Part shown: piece after piece, positions 33,833 through 44,312 of the stretch
Numbering within the stretch: the first letter of the stretch is position 1
Layout of the letters: every line of letters starts with the position of its first letter
Assembly: GCA_003168255.1 (NCBI GenBank)
Contig: PMSU01000151.1
Location: 1 to 64,000 of the forward strand
Length of the DNA stretch: 64,000 bases
DNA from: Actinomycetota bacterium
Lineage (GTDB): Bacteria; Actinomycetota; Actinomycetes; Streptosporangiales; Streptosporangiaceae
Direction of reading: 5' to 3'
Notes under the pieces: model-generated
The model's input: the letters and a program-made list of their open reading frames with translations, nothing else
Databases searched by the model: none
What the model was told of the DNA's origin: nothing
Made by a program: the position numbers and the translations under genes

Positions 33833-34450
33833 CTAGCCGGTCTTGCGCGCCCGGCGAGCAGCTAGCTCGTCGGCGTCCGGACTGCCCGGCTCAGTCGTGC
33901 CGTCATCAGCGCGCACCGAGGGCAGATCGGCGAGGCTGCCTTCCACCTCACGCCAGACCCGGCCAAGAGCGATGCCGAAGACGCCCTGGCCGCCCTGTAG
34001 CAGATCCACTACTTCGTCGGCGGACGTGCACTCGTAGACGCTAACCCCATCGCTCATCAGCGTGACCTGTGCCAGGTCGGTCCTGCCGCGATCACGCAGG
34101 TGCTGCACCGCGACGCGGATCTGCTGTAGCGAGATTCCCGTCTCCAGCAGCCGTTTCACGACCTTGAGCACCAGGATGTCGCGGAAACCGTACAGCCGCT
34201 GCGACCCGGACCCGTGAGCAGCGCGCACGCTAGGCTCCACCAGCCCGGTACGGGCCCAGTAGTCCAGCTGGCGGTACGTGATGCCCGCCGCCGAGCAGGC
34301 CATGGGCCCCCGGTAGCCAGTGCCCTCGGTACCCTCAGGCCCCTCGGCAAGCTCCTCGCCGAACAGCAGGCCCTGCTCTCCGGCCTGCTTGGCCGCGGTG
34401 CGCCAGGCGTTTTCCCCAGACGTCCCGCTGTCACCCTTTGTTGCCGTCAC
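33833..34450 (-). CDS. MerR-family regulator (Rv1830-like position)
   Basis: 205 residues from a GTG with GGAGGT four bases upstream, preferred over a longer frame. The helix-turn-helix is SAAGITYRQLDYWARTGLVE, followed by the RLYGFRDILVLKVVKRLLE dimer region and QQIRVAVQHLRDRG. A C-terminal ligand-like part (VSVYECTSADEVVDLLQGGQG) follows. It occupies the place of the second MerR gene in the conserved garA-ftsR-DUF151-MerR block of actinobacteria, whose M. tuberculosis member is Rv1830. Its target genes are not visible here. Confidence 0.88.
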   Translation of the reverse strand: MTATKGDSGTSGENAWRTAAKQAGEQGLLFGEELAEGPEGTEGTGYRGPMACSAAGITYRQLDYWARTGLVEPSVRAAHGSGSQRLYGFRDILVLKVVKRLLETGISLQQIRVAVQHLRDRGRTDLAQVTLMSDGVSVYECTSADEVVDLLQGGQGVFGIALGRVWREVEGSLADLPSVRADDGTTEPGSPDADELAARRARKTG

Positions 34451-34571
34451 GCCTACCTCCGACGGGCCTGGCACCGATGCCCGTATCGCACGCTAGGCCG
34501 GCCGGCACGAACCGTCAACGATCGCCCCCGGCGCGTCGCCTACTGTGCGCCGAATTGCCGCGAACTCCCCA

Positions 34572-35042
34572 TCATGTCGAGCGACCGAAGTCCTCTGGCG
34601 TAATCGTGTCGAGGAACTCGCGGAACTTCTCGACTTCGTCTTCCTGCTCGTCAGGGATCGGTACGCCCGCTTCATCGAGGATCTCGTCGCTGGCGAAGAT
34701 CTCCGCTCCTGTCCTGAGCGCGAGCGCGATCGAGTCTGACGGCCGCGCACTCACTTCCTTCCCGTTCGAGAAGACAAGATCGGCGAAGTAGATCCCGTCC
34801 CGCAGCGCGGTGATCTTCACCGTGCGCAGCTGCACGCCGAGTGCCTCGAGCACATCGCGCAGCAGATCGTGGGTCAGCGGGCGCGGCGGGACCATGCCCT
34901 GCTGAGCAAAGGCGATCGCAGTGGCCTCGACCGCGCCGATCCAAATCGGCAGGTACCTTTCGCCCTGCATCTCCTTCAGCAGGACGATGGGCTGGTTCGT
35001 AGGCATCTCGACCCGGACGCCGACGACCTCCATCTGCCTCAC
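34572..35042 (-). CDS. Bifunctional nuclease family protein (DUF151)
   Basis: 156 residues from a GTG that has GTAGGAG five bases upstream; an ATG three codons later is the alternative. The family core is plain: VEMPTNQPIVLL, YLPIWIGAVEATAIAFAQQG, RPLTHDLLRDVLEALG, SARPSDSIALALRTGA, then the acidic PDEQEDEVEKFREFLD tail. Plant homologues cut DNA and RNA; the bacterial role is unsettled. It is Rv1829-like by position between two MerR genes. Confidence 0.93.
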   Translation of the reverse strand: MRQMEVVGVRVEMPTNQPIVLLKEMQGERYLPIWIGAVEATAIAFAQQGMVPPRPLTHDLLRDVLEALGVQLRTVKITALRDGIYFADLVFSNGKEVSARPSDSIALALRTGAEIFASDEILDEAGVPIPDEQEDEVEKFREFLDTITPEDFGRST

Positions 35043-35185
35043 GGCGGCTCCTACGCGCTCGGTCAAACCTCGGCCCTGATCCCGTGCACTCCCTTTGTCA
35101 AAGTACACCCGCTATCACGCCGTGCCAGACCTCGGCCGGCCCCCGCGGGCTCGCCGTCGGCCGTTGGGCCCCCCTCTAGCAGGGC

Positions 35186-35842
35186 TTAAGCCAGCCCAGC
35201 CTCGCCAAGCTCGGCCTCGACAAGAGCGGCGTGCAGCCGCATCGAGAGGGCAGCGATATCCCTCGCGGTCTGGCCGGCCCGGTCGACCGCTCCCGGGCTG
35301 CGCTGGTGCAGCAACGGAGCCACCACCTGCTCGATAAGCGACGTCTCGCGCTCCGCCGCGGCCTTGATCGCCCGCAGATGCCTGGCCTGGACGCCGAACG
35401 TGCCGAGCGCCGCCACCAGCCGGGCCACGGCGAGCGCGTCCTGGCCGTACTGCCTGCCCCGCCGGCGCACCAGGCCGAATTCCTCGAGCTGATCGAGGCC
35501 ATTGGCATCGATGCCGGCCGCCTCGATCAACTCCCCCCTGCTGAGCATCGCCCCGGCCCCCGGCGCCACGGGCAACTGCTCGGCACCGTCGGGAGAATCG
35601 AGCTTCTCCTTGATCACCCGGAGCGGCAGGTAGTGATCGCGCTGCGCGGTCAGGATGTACCGCAGGCGCTCCACGTCGCGTCGGCTGAACCGCCGGTACC
35701 CGGACGGCGAGCGGGCGGGCTCGATAAGCCCCTCCGACTCCAGGAACCGGATTTTGGAGATGCGGACATCGGGGAACTCACCGCTGAGCTGGGCAAGCAC
35801 CTCGCCGATACCGTAATAGGCTCTGACAGGCTGAGCGCTCAT
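35186..35842 (-). CDS. ftsR: MerR-type cell-division regulator FtsR
   Basis: 218 residues. The winged HTH is KIRFLESEGLIEPARSPSGY then RFSRRDVERLRYILTAQRD, and LPLRVIKEKLD leads to a long C-terminal effector-like domain. This is the actinobacterial Rv1828 type. In Corynebacterium FtsR activates ftsZ. The ATG overlaps the stop of the FHA gene (ATGA), so it is coupled to garA. Confidence 0.92.
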   Translation of the reverse strand: MSAQPVRAYYGIGEVLAQLSGEFPDVRISKIRFLESEGLIEPARSPSGYRRFSRRDVERLRYILTAQRDHYLPLRVIKEKLDSPDGAEQLPVAPGAGAMLSRGELIEAAGIDANGLDQLEEFGLVRRRGRQYGQDALAVARLVAALGTFGVQARHLRAIKAAAERETSLIEQVVAPLLHQRSPGAVDRAGQTARDIAALSMRLHAALVEAELGEAGLA

Positions 35843-36387
35843 GCTTCGTCCCGTACGCCCCCGCCGTCGATCTCCTCACGCGGCGAATGGGTGAGGAATA
35901 CCAGCCGGAACTTTCCCACCTGGACCTCGTCCCCGCCGTTGAGCCCGGACTCCTCGATGCGCTCCCTGTTCACGTAGGTGCCGTTCAGGCTGCCCACGTC
36001 GCGTACCGTAAACGCCTCGCCCTGCCGGTAGAACTCGGCATGCCTGCGGGACACGGTGACATCGTCGAGGAAGATATCGCTCTCCGGATGACGCCCCGCC
36101 GTAGTGAGGTCGCTGTCCAGCAGGAACCTGCTGCCCGCGTTCGGCCCGCGCCTGACCACGAGCAGGGCCGTGCCTGCCGGAAGTGCCTCCACCGCCGCCG
36201 CGTCTGCCGCCGACTCATCCAGCACCTCGGGCTCAGCGGACTCCCAGCCGCCGAGGGAGATCGTGGAGGTTGACTCGCCGGGCCGTTCGCCGCTGACGGC
36301 GCGCGCGAGCGGGGTACCGCAATGTGAGCAGAAACGGGCGCCTTCGGCATTGGGGCGGCCGCACCGGGTGCAGTGGACGCTCGGCAT
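35839..36387 (-). CDS. garA: FHA-domain regulator GarA/OdhI-like with zinc ribbon
   Basis: 182 residues from the ATG at 36385-36387. A zinc ribbon opens it (CTRCGRPNAEGARFCSHCG, two CxxC). A linker follows, then an FHA domain with the phosphothreonine-binding residues GRHPESDIFLDDVTVSRRHA and GSLNGTYVNRE. The GarA/OdhI family binds 2-oxoglutarate dehydrogenase and glutamate enzymes when unphosphorylated. The N-terminal ribbon, in place of a simple Thr-rich tail, is a known variant in filamentous actinomycetes as I recall. No gcvH lies upstream as it does in mycobacteria. Confidence 0.85.
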   Translation of the reverse strand: MPSVHCTRCGRPNAEGARFCSHCGTPLARAVSGERPGESTSTISLGGWESAEPEVLDESAADAAAVEALPAGTALLVVRRGPNAGSRFLLDSDLTTAGRHPESDIFLDDVTVSRRHAEFYRQGEAFTVRDVGSLNGTYVNRERIEESGLNGGDEVQVGKFRLVFLTHSPREEIDGGGVRDEA

Positions 36388-36844
36388 CGCTTCGCCCGGC
36401 CTCCCATCCATCGGCCATGCATTCGGGTCGGGACTCAGCCCGGTAAGGCTGGCCCGCGGGGTGAACTCCGGTGATTGTTTCAAAGCTACCTGGGCCGCGG
36501 CGCGGCGGTCCACGCGCCACGCGCGACGACGGCCCCATCGCCTACGGTGGCCGCCGGGCAGGGGCGTATCAGGTCCTCGCGTCCCCGCTACGGCATCGCC
36601 GCGGCGCCTCTGCCACATCAGGCCGCACCTCCGACAGTAACCTCCGCAAACAATGACGAAGATTCTCTCATGCGGCACCGGCTCGTGGCCGGACTGTGAC
36701 CAGCCCGGTCCGGCCGTGCACGCTGCGCAACCGGCTGCCCGCCCCCGCTCAGCCGCCGCCCCGGTCAGCCGCCGCCCCGGTCAGCCGCCGCCCCGGTCAG
36801 CCGCCGCCCCGGTCAGCCGCCGCCCCGGTCAGCCGCCGGCCCGC
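36388..36844. other. 457-base interval upstream of garA
   Basis: It holds the garA leader on the minus strand and, at its left (3') end beside the nucleotidyltransferase stop, the 16-bp tandem array. A frame runs upstream of the chosen garA ATG into this interval but has basic, low-complexity composition and no ribosome site, so I leave it as non-coding. Confidence 0.55.
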
Positions 36845-36860
36845 TCAGCTGCCGGCCCGC
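36749..36860. repeat. 16-bp tandem repeat at the end of the guanylyltransferase gene
   Basis: TCAGCCGCCGCCCCGG occurs five times without change (36749 to 36828), then two altered copies follow to 36860. The last copy supplies the TGA stop (minus strand) and final codons of the guanylyltransferase gene. So the array probably spread from the gene end into the gap. Confidence 0.93.
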
Positions 36861-39343
36861 TCCACAACCGCGCCCCACTCGTCGATGAGGGACTGCGCGG
36901 CATCGTCGTCCGTGCCTTCCGCCCACAGGTGGGTGAGTGCGCCGGCCGGGTCGGGCAGCACCAGCACCCAGCCGCGGCCCTCCTCGACCACGCGCACCCC
37001 GTCGGTGGTGTCCAGCGGACGATCACCGGCCGCCTCCACCACGGCCCGCATCACGCCTCCCTTGGCCGCCCACGGGGTAGGCATCGAGACCCTGAGCAGG
37101 TTCGCCTCCGGGATTCTCGCGTCGATCTGGCTGAGCGTGAGCCTGGCCCGCGCCACCAGGCCGAGTAGCCGGGTGAAGGCGGCGATGCCGTCCATGGTGC
37201 GGCAGAACTCGGGCACGATGAATCCGCCGCGGCCGTCCGCGGCCAGGATCACGTCATCGGCCTCGGCGGCCTCGGTGAGCGCGTCCATCGAGGTAGCGGT
37301 CCAGTCCACCCGCACGCCGTGGAAGCGGCATACCTGCTCGGCCACCCGGGTGGTCGTGACCGGCAGCGCGACCCGCCCCGACTTGCGCTCGGCGGCCACC
37401 AGGTCGAGCACGACGAGCAGCGCGCGGTCGTCGCTGACCACCTCGCCCTTCTCGTCGAGCAGCGCGATCCGCTCACCCACCGGATCGAACCGCACGCCGA
37501 ACGCGGCCCGCGACGACGATACGAGCTCGCCGACGCGCTGCATCCCGGCCCGCTGCTGGGCTAGCGTCTCAGTGGGCGAGATCTCGTCCAGCCGGTTGTT
37601 GACGGTGAGCACGTCAAGGCGGAGCTTGCCGAGCAGCCCGGGCAGCACGAGCGCCGCGGTGCCGCCCGCGCAGTCCGCCACCAGCTTCAGGTCAGCCTCG
37701 CGCACGCCGGTCATGTCCACGCAGCGCAGCAGTTCCCTGGTGTAGGACTCGATGATCCGCGGCGGGTAGGACAACTCGGCGATCTCGCCGGGGAACGCGC
37801 GCCTGAACTCCTGCCTGGAGAAGACCCGCTCCAGCTTGCGCCGGGCTGCCTGGGACAGGTCGGCGCCGCGCTCGTCAAGGAAGACGATGTCGATGGACTG
37901 CGAGTCACCGGGCGTGGTGCGAAGCGCGATCCCGCCGCTGTAGTTGCTGCGGCCCGTCTCGAACCTGGCCACCGGGAGCGGCTGCGCCTCCAGGTCGACC
38001 ACGTTGATGGCGCTGGCGTTCAGCGCCGCCTGCACCGCCCGCTTGAGCGTGCGGGCGGCCCGGGAGGCATCACGCGAGGTGGTGACGGTCGAGCCCTTCT
38101 TCAGCGTGCTCGCGTATGCGCTCGCCAGCCGCACGCACAGCTCGGGTGTGATCTCCACGTTGATCAGGCCGGACACGCCGCGGCTGCCAAAGAGCGCGCG
38201 CTGGCCGCGCGACTCCCAGATCACGCTGGTGTTCACCACCGCGCCGGCCTCTATGGTCTTGAACGGGTAGACCTTCACCCCGGCCGACAGGTAGGCCTCG
38301 GACTCGATCATGCACTCGTCGCCGACGACGGCGTTCTCCTCGATCCGCGCCGAGGCCATGATGTCGGTCTTCTTGCCGATCACGCAGCCGCGCAGGGTCA
38401 CCCCCTGGCCGACGTAGACGTTGGAATGCAGGACGGCGCGGTGCAGGAAGGCCCCCTCCTTCACCACCACGTTGCTGCCGATCACGGTGTACTCGCGCAG
38501 CGTCGCGCCGGCCTCGATCTTGGCGTACTCCCCGATCACCAGCGGGCCGGTGAGCATCGCGTCGGGATCGACCTCGGCGCCCTCGGCGATCCACACGCCT
38601 GGCGACACCTCGAAGCCGTCGATGTCCACCGCCACCCGCCCGGACATCACGTCCGCCTGTGCCTTCAGGTAGCTCTCGTGCGTGCCCACGTCCTCCCAGT
38701 AGCCGTCGCCGACCCAGCCATACAGCGGGGCGCCGCGTTCGAGCAGCCGGGGGAAGACATCGCCGGACCAGTCGCAGATCTGGTCGGCCGGCACTTCGTC
38801 GAGCACCTCGGGTTCCATCACGTAGATACCGGTATTCACGGTGTCCGAGAACACCTGGCCCCAGGTCGGTTTCTCAAGAAAGCGCTGGATACGGCCGTCT
38901 TCCCCGGTGATGACGATGCCGAACTCCAGCGGGTTGGGCACCCGGCTGAGCGCGACAGTCACCAGCGCGCCGTTCCGCTTATGGAATTTGACAAGCTCAG
39001 ACAGATCGATGTCGGTAAGAGCGTCACCGGAGATGACGAGGAATGGCTCGTCGCGCAGCGCGTCGCGGGCGTTCCGGACGCTGCCGGCGGTGCCGAGCGG
39101 CATTTCCTCGGTGGCGTACTGGAGGCTCATGCCGACGTCCTCGCCGTCACCGAAGTAGTTGCGCACCAGTGAGGCGAGAAACTGGACCGTGACCACGGTC
39201 TCGGTGAACCCGTGCCGCTTGACCAGCCTGAGCACGTGCTCCATGATCGGGCGGTTGACCACGGGCAGCATCGGCTTGGGCTGATTGGCTGTCATCGGCC
39301 GTAGCCGGGTGCCCTCGCCGCCCGCCATTACGACAGCCTTCAC
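36845..39343 (-). CDS. Mannose-1-phosphate guanylyltransferase fused to phosphomannomutase-like domain
   Basis: 832 residues from a GTG that overlaps the preceding gene stop. The nucleotidyltransferase domain begins KAVVMAGGEGTRLRPMT, and the LbH region carries hexapeptide repeats (VIGEYAKIEAGATLREYTVI; VYVGQGVTLRGCVIGKKTDI). The C-terminal 400 residues have the alpha-D-phosphohexomutase fold. It is the long form known in Streptomyces, making GDP-mannose or a related NDP-hexose for glycans. The T-x-S-H-N-P phosphoserine loop expected in the mutase is replaced by LRTTPGDSQS, so the mutase half may be inactive. GGAG lies upstream of the start. Confidence 0.92.
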   Translation of the reverse strand: MKAVVMAGGEGTRLRPMTANQPKPMLPVVNRPIMEHVLRLVKRHGFTETVVTVQFLASLVRNYFGDGEDVGMSLQYATEEMPLGTAGSVRNARDALRDEPFLVISGDALTDIDLSELVKFHKRNGALVTVALSRVPNPLEFGIVITGEDGRIQRFLEKPTWGQVFSDTVNTGIYVMEPEVLDEVPADQICDWSGDVFPRLLERGAPLYGWVGDGYWEDVGTHESYLKAQADVMSGRVAVDIDGFEVSPGVWIAEGAEVDPDAMLTGPLVIGEYAKIEAGATLREYTVIGSNVVVKEGAFLHRAVLHSNVYVGQGVTLRGCVIGKKTDIMASARIEENAVVGDECMIESEAYLSAGVKVYPFKTIEAGAVVNTSVIWESRGQRALFGSRGVSGLINVEITPELCVRLASAYASTLKKGSTVTTSRDASRAARTLKRAVQAALNASAINVVDLEAQPLPVARFETGRSNYSGGIALRTTPGDSQSIDIVFLDERGADLSQAARRKLERVFSRQEFRRAFPGEIAELSYPPRIIESYTRELLRCVDMTGVREADLKLVADCAGGTAALVLPGLLGKLRLDVLTVNNRLDEISPTETLAQQRAGMQRVGELVSSSRAAFGVRFDPVGERIALLDEKGEVVSDDRALLVVLDLVAAERKSGRVALPVTTTRVAEQVCRFHGVRVDWTATSMDALTEAAEADDVILAADGRGGFIVPEFCRTMDGIAAFTRLLGLVARARLTLSQIDARIPEANLLRVSMPTPWAAKGGVMRAVVEAAGDRPLDTTDGVRVVEEGRGWVLVLPDPAGALTHLWAEGTDDDAAQSLIDEWGAVVERAGS

Positions 39344-39963
39344 GGCTGATGCAGCTCCTTCCTCATTGACACTAGGCTTGAGCTCCCCGCGAGCAGGGTG
39401 CGCGCCTGGACCAGGTAGAGCCCTCCGGCGCACCAGTACAGCGCGGTACCCCAGATCGCGAACGCCCACCCGCTGACCCGCGCGATCTCGGCCGCCGTGC
39501 CCCCGTGCGAGCCGAGCAGCAGCAGCGGGAACGCATAGAGCAGGCACAGGGTCGCGGTCTTGCCGACGAAGCTGACCTGGAACGTGCCGAACCCCCGCCT
39601 GCGCAGCACGGCCAGCGCCACCCCGACCGCGATCTCGCGTGCCGCCAGCAGGCCCACCAGCCACCAAGGGATGAGTGCCCGCACGGCCAGCCCGACGAGA
39701 GTGGCCGCGATGTAGAGCCTGTCCGCCGCCGGATCGAGCATCTGGCCGAGCCGGCTGACCTGGTTGAACGCGCGGGCGATCTTGCCGTCCAGCCAGTCGG
39801 AGATGGCGGACGCGATCAGTATCCCCACCGCCCACCAGTCGGCGGTGGACGTCCTGGGACCGAGGATCAGCCACAAGAAGACCGGCACGCCGAGCAGGCG
39901 CGCCGCGCTTATCCCGTTCGGGATGGTCAGGACCCTATCTCCGACGTCCGCTGGCTCGGTCAC
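39340..39963 (-). CDS. CDP-alcohol phosphatidyltransferase
   Basis: 207 residues from a GTG with AAGGAGG about 11 bases upstream. The family motif is SDWLDGKIARAFNQVSRLGQ followed by MLDPAADR, which holds the metal-binding aspartates. About five membrane helices surround it. It could make phosphatidylglycerophosphate or a phosphatidylinositol-type lipid; the sequence alone does not decide. It is coupled by a GTGA overlap to the guanylyltransferase gene. Confidence 0.9.
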   Translation of the reverse strand: MTEPADVGDRVLTIPNGISAARLLGVPVFLWLILGPRTSTADWWAVGILIASAISDWLDGKIARAFNQVSRLGQMLDPAADRLYIAATLVGLAVRALIPWWLVGLLAAREIAVGVALAVLRRRGFGTFQVSFVGKTATLCLLYAFPLLLLGSHGGTAAEIARVSGWAFAIWGTALYWCAGGLYLVQARTLLAGSSSLVSMRKELHQP

Positions 39964-40028
39964 CTCAGGCCCCACCTCCTTCGGGCGACCCTACCTGTCA
40001 CCGGCCCGCGATCCTGGGATGGGCATAG

Positions 40029-41777
<1,749 letters not shown>

Positions 41778-41780
41778 CCC

Positions 41781-41814
41781 GCGCCTTCGCCGGCCGGTGA
41801 GCCGGCGAAGGCGC
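41781..41814 (+). terminator. Terminator-like hairpin after thiC
   Basis: GCGCCTTCGCCGGC (41781-41794) pairs perfectly over 14 bp with 41801-41814 across a 6-base loop, 4 bases after the thiC stop. No T-run follows, as is usual for high-GC actinobacteria. Confidence 0.85.
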
Positions 41815-42107
41815 GTGAGTGCGGAGTCGCCGTAGTTGTAGCCGCCGCCCGCGTTGCGATCCGGCATGGTGTCCGGGCTCCACTGCACCATTCCGAACGG
41901 CACGTCCGCGCCGGGGAACGTGTTGCCGCCGCCACTGGTCCAGGTGCGCGTGTCCACCAACGTGGCCGGGTCCTTGACCAGCTGCTTCACCGTCGTCTTG
42001 TTCCTGCTGCCCGGCGGCAGCAGGTTCTCCGGGACCGCTGGCTTGCACGAGGCCAGCCGGCCGTTCGCCTTCTTGGTGCAGGTGGCGGTCCCGTGCAGGG
42101 CGGCAGC
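41815..42107 (-). pseudogene. Relic of a GH92 alpha-mannosidase
   Basis: On the minus strand a continuous frame reads TWTSGGGNTFPGADVPFGM then VQWSPDTMPDRNAGGGYNYG, the N-terminal signature of GH92 alpha-1,2-mannosidases. About 60 residues upstream fit the preceding N-terminal part (LHGTATCTKKANGRLASC). The match stops abruptly at the thiC terminator and there is no downstream catalytic domain or start. It is gene debris. A 15-bp tandem duplication (42106-42135) borders it on the other side. Confidence 0.78.
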
Positions 42108-42140
42108 GGCCCAGGCCCGGGCGGCCCAGGCCCGGGCGGC

Positions 42141-42635
42141 TCAGTCGCCCCGGACGGGCTTGTACACACCTGGCATGCTCTGCGCGGCCAGGCCCTGCTC
42201 GTCGGCGACGCGGCGGAGCAGGCGCAGCAGCTGGCCGCGCTCGGTGTCGGTCAGCGCGGCGCTGAGCTGCTGCTCGTGTCCGCTGATCACCTGCTGGGCC
42301 CGGCCGAGCATGTCCCTGCCCTCATCGGTCAGGTACAGGGCATGCGAACGCCGGTCCGCGGGATTACGCCTGCGCTCGACAAGCCCGCGCTGCTCGAGCT
42401 CGTCCACCAGGAAAACCATGCGCGTGGCGTTCAGCCCGAGCAGCTCGCCGAGAGCCTGCTGCGACTTGCCCTCGTTAGCCGCGAGCCTGGAGAGCATCCC
42501 GGCGTGACGCTGCTCAAGGCCGAGGGGCTCGAGCAGCTCCCCGAACATGCGAGCCGCGTGGTACCCCAGCTGGACAAGGAGCAGGCCGAAGCCCCGGTGA
42601 TCGTCGGCACTCGCCGACTCGGACTGACTGGTCAC
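42141..42635 (-). CDS. MarR-family regulator
   Basis: 164 residues. The winged helix is visible as SQQALGELLGLNATRMVFLV then DELEQRGLVERRRNPADRRS, typical of MarR. The start is the GTG at 42635. A -10-like GATAAT lies 8 bases upstream, so the message may be leaderless. The last codons overlap the edge of the 15-bp tandem duplication. Divergent from the DUF1707 gene across 106 AT-rich bases, so it may control itself and that gene. Confidence 0.9.
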   Translation of the reverse strand: MTSQSESASADDHRGFGLLLVQLGYHAARMFGELLEPLGLEQRHAGMLSRLAANEGKSQQALGELLGLNATRMVFLVDELEQRGLVERRRNPADRRSHALYLTDEGRDMLGRAQQVISGHEQQLSAALTDTERGQLLRLLRRVADEQGLAAQSMPGVYKPVRGD

Positions 42636-42651
42636 AGTGACACATTATCAA

Positions 42652-42680
42652 ATGACAAAACACTTGCAGTACGTTACTAT
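42652..42680 (+). promoter_or_regulatory. Sigma-70-type promoter of the DUF1707 gene
   Basis: ATGACA (42652-42657), a 17-base spacer, then TACTAT (42675-42680), 61 bases upstream of the GTG at 42742. It is a good match to the housekeeping consensus in a locally AT-rich gap, and lies within reach of the MarR regulator encoded divergently. Confidence 0.6.
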
Positions 42681-42741
42681 CGCGACTAGAAATCATTTTA
42701 GGCCACAACCGGGCCGGCCAGCCGGGGAGAAGGAGCAACCA

Positions 42742-43161
42742 GTGACTGAGACCACAGCACAAACGCGAATGACGGCCTCCGACCTGCGCGTGTCGGACGC
42801 CGATCGGGACGGGGTCGCCGCCGAGCTCGCCGAGCACCTCACGAACGGACGGCTTCAGGTCGCCGAATTCGACGAGCGAGTGGGCCAGGCCATCAACGCC
42901 CGCACCCGGGGCGACCTTGACCGGCTGCTCACCGATCTCCCGCGCCCGACGCCGCAGCGGCCGGCCTCGCGGCGCAGGACGGGCCCGCCGTTCCCGATGG
43001 CGGCGATTCTGATCTTCGTGGCAGTCATGGCCACGATCGGCGGGATCAGCAGGACGGCCGGCGGCGGCCATCCGATCTGGTTGCTGTGGTGGCTGATCCC
43101 GGTGGCAATCTTCGCGACGCGCAGACGGCTTCGCGGCCACCGGCCGCAGGAACAGCGGTAG
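42742..43161 (+). CDS. DUF1707 membrane-associated protein
   Basis: 139 residues from a GTG with GAAGGAG upstream. The DUF1707 motif is LRVSDADRDGVAAELAEHLT then GRLQVAEFDERVGQAINART, a 50-residue N-terminal domain common in actinobacterial membrane proteins. Two membrane helices follow (MAAILIFVAVMATIGGI; WLLWWLIPVAIFA). The role of the family is unknown; the domain may be an envelope-stress or regulatory module. Confidence 0.9.
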   Translation: MTETTAQTRMTASDLRVSDADRDGVAAELAEHLTNGRLQVAEFDERVGQAINARTRGDLDRLLTDLPRPTPQRPASRRRTGPPFPMAAILIFVAVMATIGGISRTAGGGHPIWLLWWLIPVAIFATRRRLRGHRPQEQR

Positions 43162-43333
43162 ACGGGCATGACGCACGCAAGCCGCGGTCGGCCGGCCCGA
43201 GCGCGGCAGGCGCACGGGCTGCGGCGACTGCGGTGGCGGGCCGGCTCCAGCGCGTGAACCTCCAGCACCGCCCGCGGCAGGCCCCTGTCTAGGGCAGGGA
43301 TAGGTTGTACCGGTCGGGAGGTGGCGGACGGGC

Positions 43334-44116
43334 ATGAACGACGTGGGGAACCTGGTATCGAGCGGACCACTGATCCTGGCCGTGCCGGTCGCCGCCGCGG
43401 CCGGGGCGATCACCTTCCTGTCGCCGTGCTGCCTCCCGTTGATCCCCGGCTATCTCTCGTATGTGACCGGCATGTCCGGCGCGGACGCCCAGCAGGCGGG
43501 ATCAGCCGGATCGAGCCAGCAGCCGAGCCGGGGCCGTACGGTCGCGGGCGCGGCGCTGCTCGTACTAGGCTTCTCTGCCCTGTTCGCCGCCTACGGTGCG
43601 GCGTTCGGCGGGCTGGGCGAACTGCTCCTGACCCATCAGCGCGGGCTGATCCAGGTACTCGGGGTCGTGACGATCCTGCTGGGGCTGCTGTTCGCCGGCG
43701 CCTTCGACCGGTTCACATTTGCCGGGCGGATGCTCCGGCCCTCGGTCCGCCCGCGGGCCGGGCTGGCCGGCGCACCGCTGCTCGGCGTGCTGTTTGGCCT
43801 CGGCTGGACGCCGTGCGCGGGGCCGACGCTGAGCACGGTACTGGGGCTGGCCGCGGTGACGGGCACCGCGGGACGCGGCGCCTTCTTGCTGTTCGTCTAC
43901 GGCCTCGGCCTCGGCGTGCCGTTCCTGATCGTGGCGTTGGTCTTCCAGCGCGGCATGAAGGGGTTCGGCTTCGCCCGCAGGCACGCCAGGACGGTAATGC
44001 GGATCGGCGGCGGGCTCCTGGTCGTCGTGGGCATCCTCCAGGTGAGCGGCGCGTGGACATCGGTGATGATCTGGCTTCAGATCCACTGGGTCGCCGGCTA
44101 CAGCTCGCCTATCTAG
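43334..44116 (+). CDS. ccdA: Cytochrome c biogenesis protein CcdA
   Basis: A polytopic thiol-electron carrier that moves reducing power across the membrane for haem-protein or disulfide maturation. 260 residues, six helices. Its two redox cysteines lie in FLSPCCLPLIPGYLSYV and GLGWTPCAGPTLS, the CcdA/DsbD-core signatures. A Ser/Gln-rich loop of about 15 residues follows helix 1. No ResA/CcsA genes are nearby. Confidence 0.93.
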   Translation: MNDVGNLVSSGPLILAVPVAAAAGAITFLSPCCLPLIPGYLSYVTGMSGADAQQAGSAGSSQQPSRGRTVAGAALLVLGFSALFAAYGAAFGGLGELLLTHQRGLIQVLGVVTILLGLLFAGAFDRFTFAGRMLRPSVRPRAGLAGAPLLGVLFGLGWTPCAGPTLSTVLGLAAVTGTAGRGAFLLFVYGLGLGVPFLIVALVFQRGMKGFGFARRHARTVMRIGGGLLVVVGILQVSGAWTSVMIWLQIHWVAGYSSPI

Positions 44117-44312
44117 GCCGTGCCTGATCGGCGTTCCTGGCGTGGGACACCCGCGCGGTTTGGTAGCTTCGTGAGTCGCGCGGATTGCCTCCTTCTCGGT
44201 AGCGTGAGTGCCCGTCGCAACGGGTGCCAGGGGCGGCCAGCCGACGTGCCCAGATCCCAAACCGACTGCCCGGAGCTTCCGGGGATGTCACCGCATACAC
44301 GGAGGCGCGAGT

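Noticed and set aside
36749-36860. CRISPR-like or iteron origin
   Set aside because: 16-bp units without spacers, overlapping a gene end, with no replication gene nearby.
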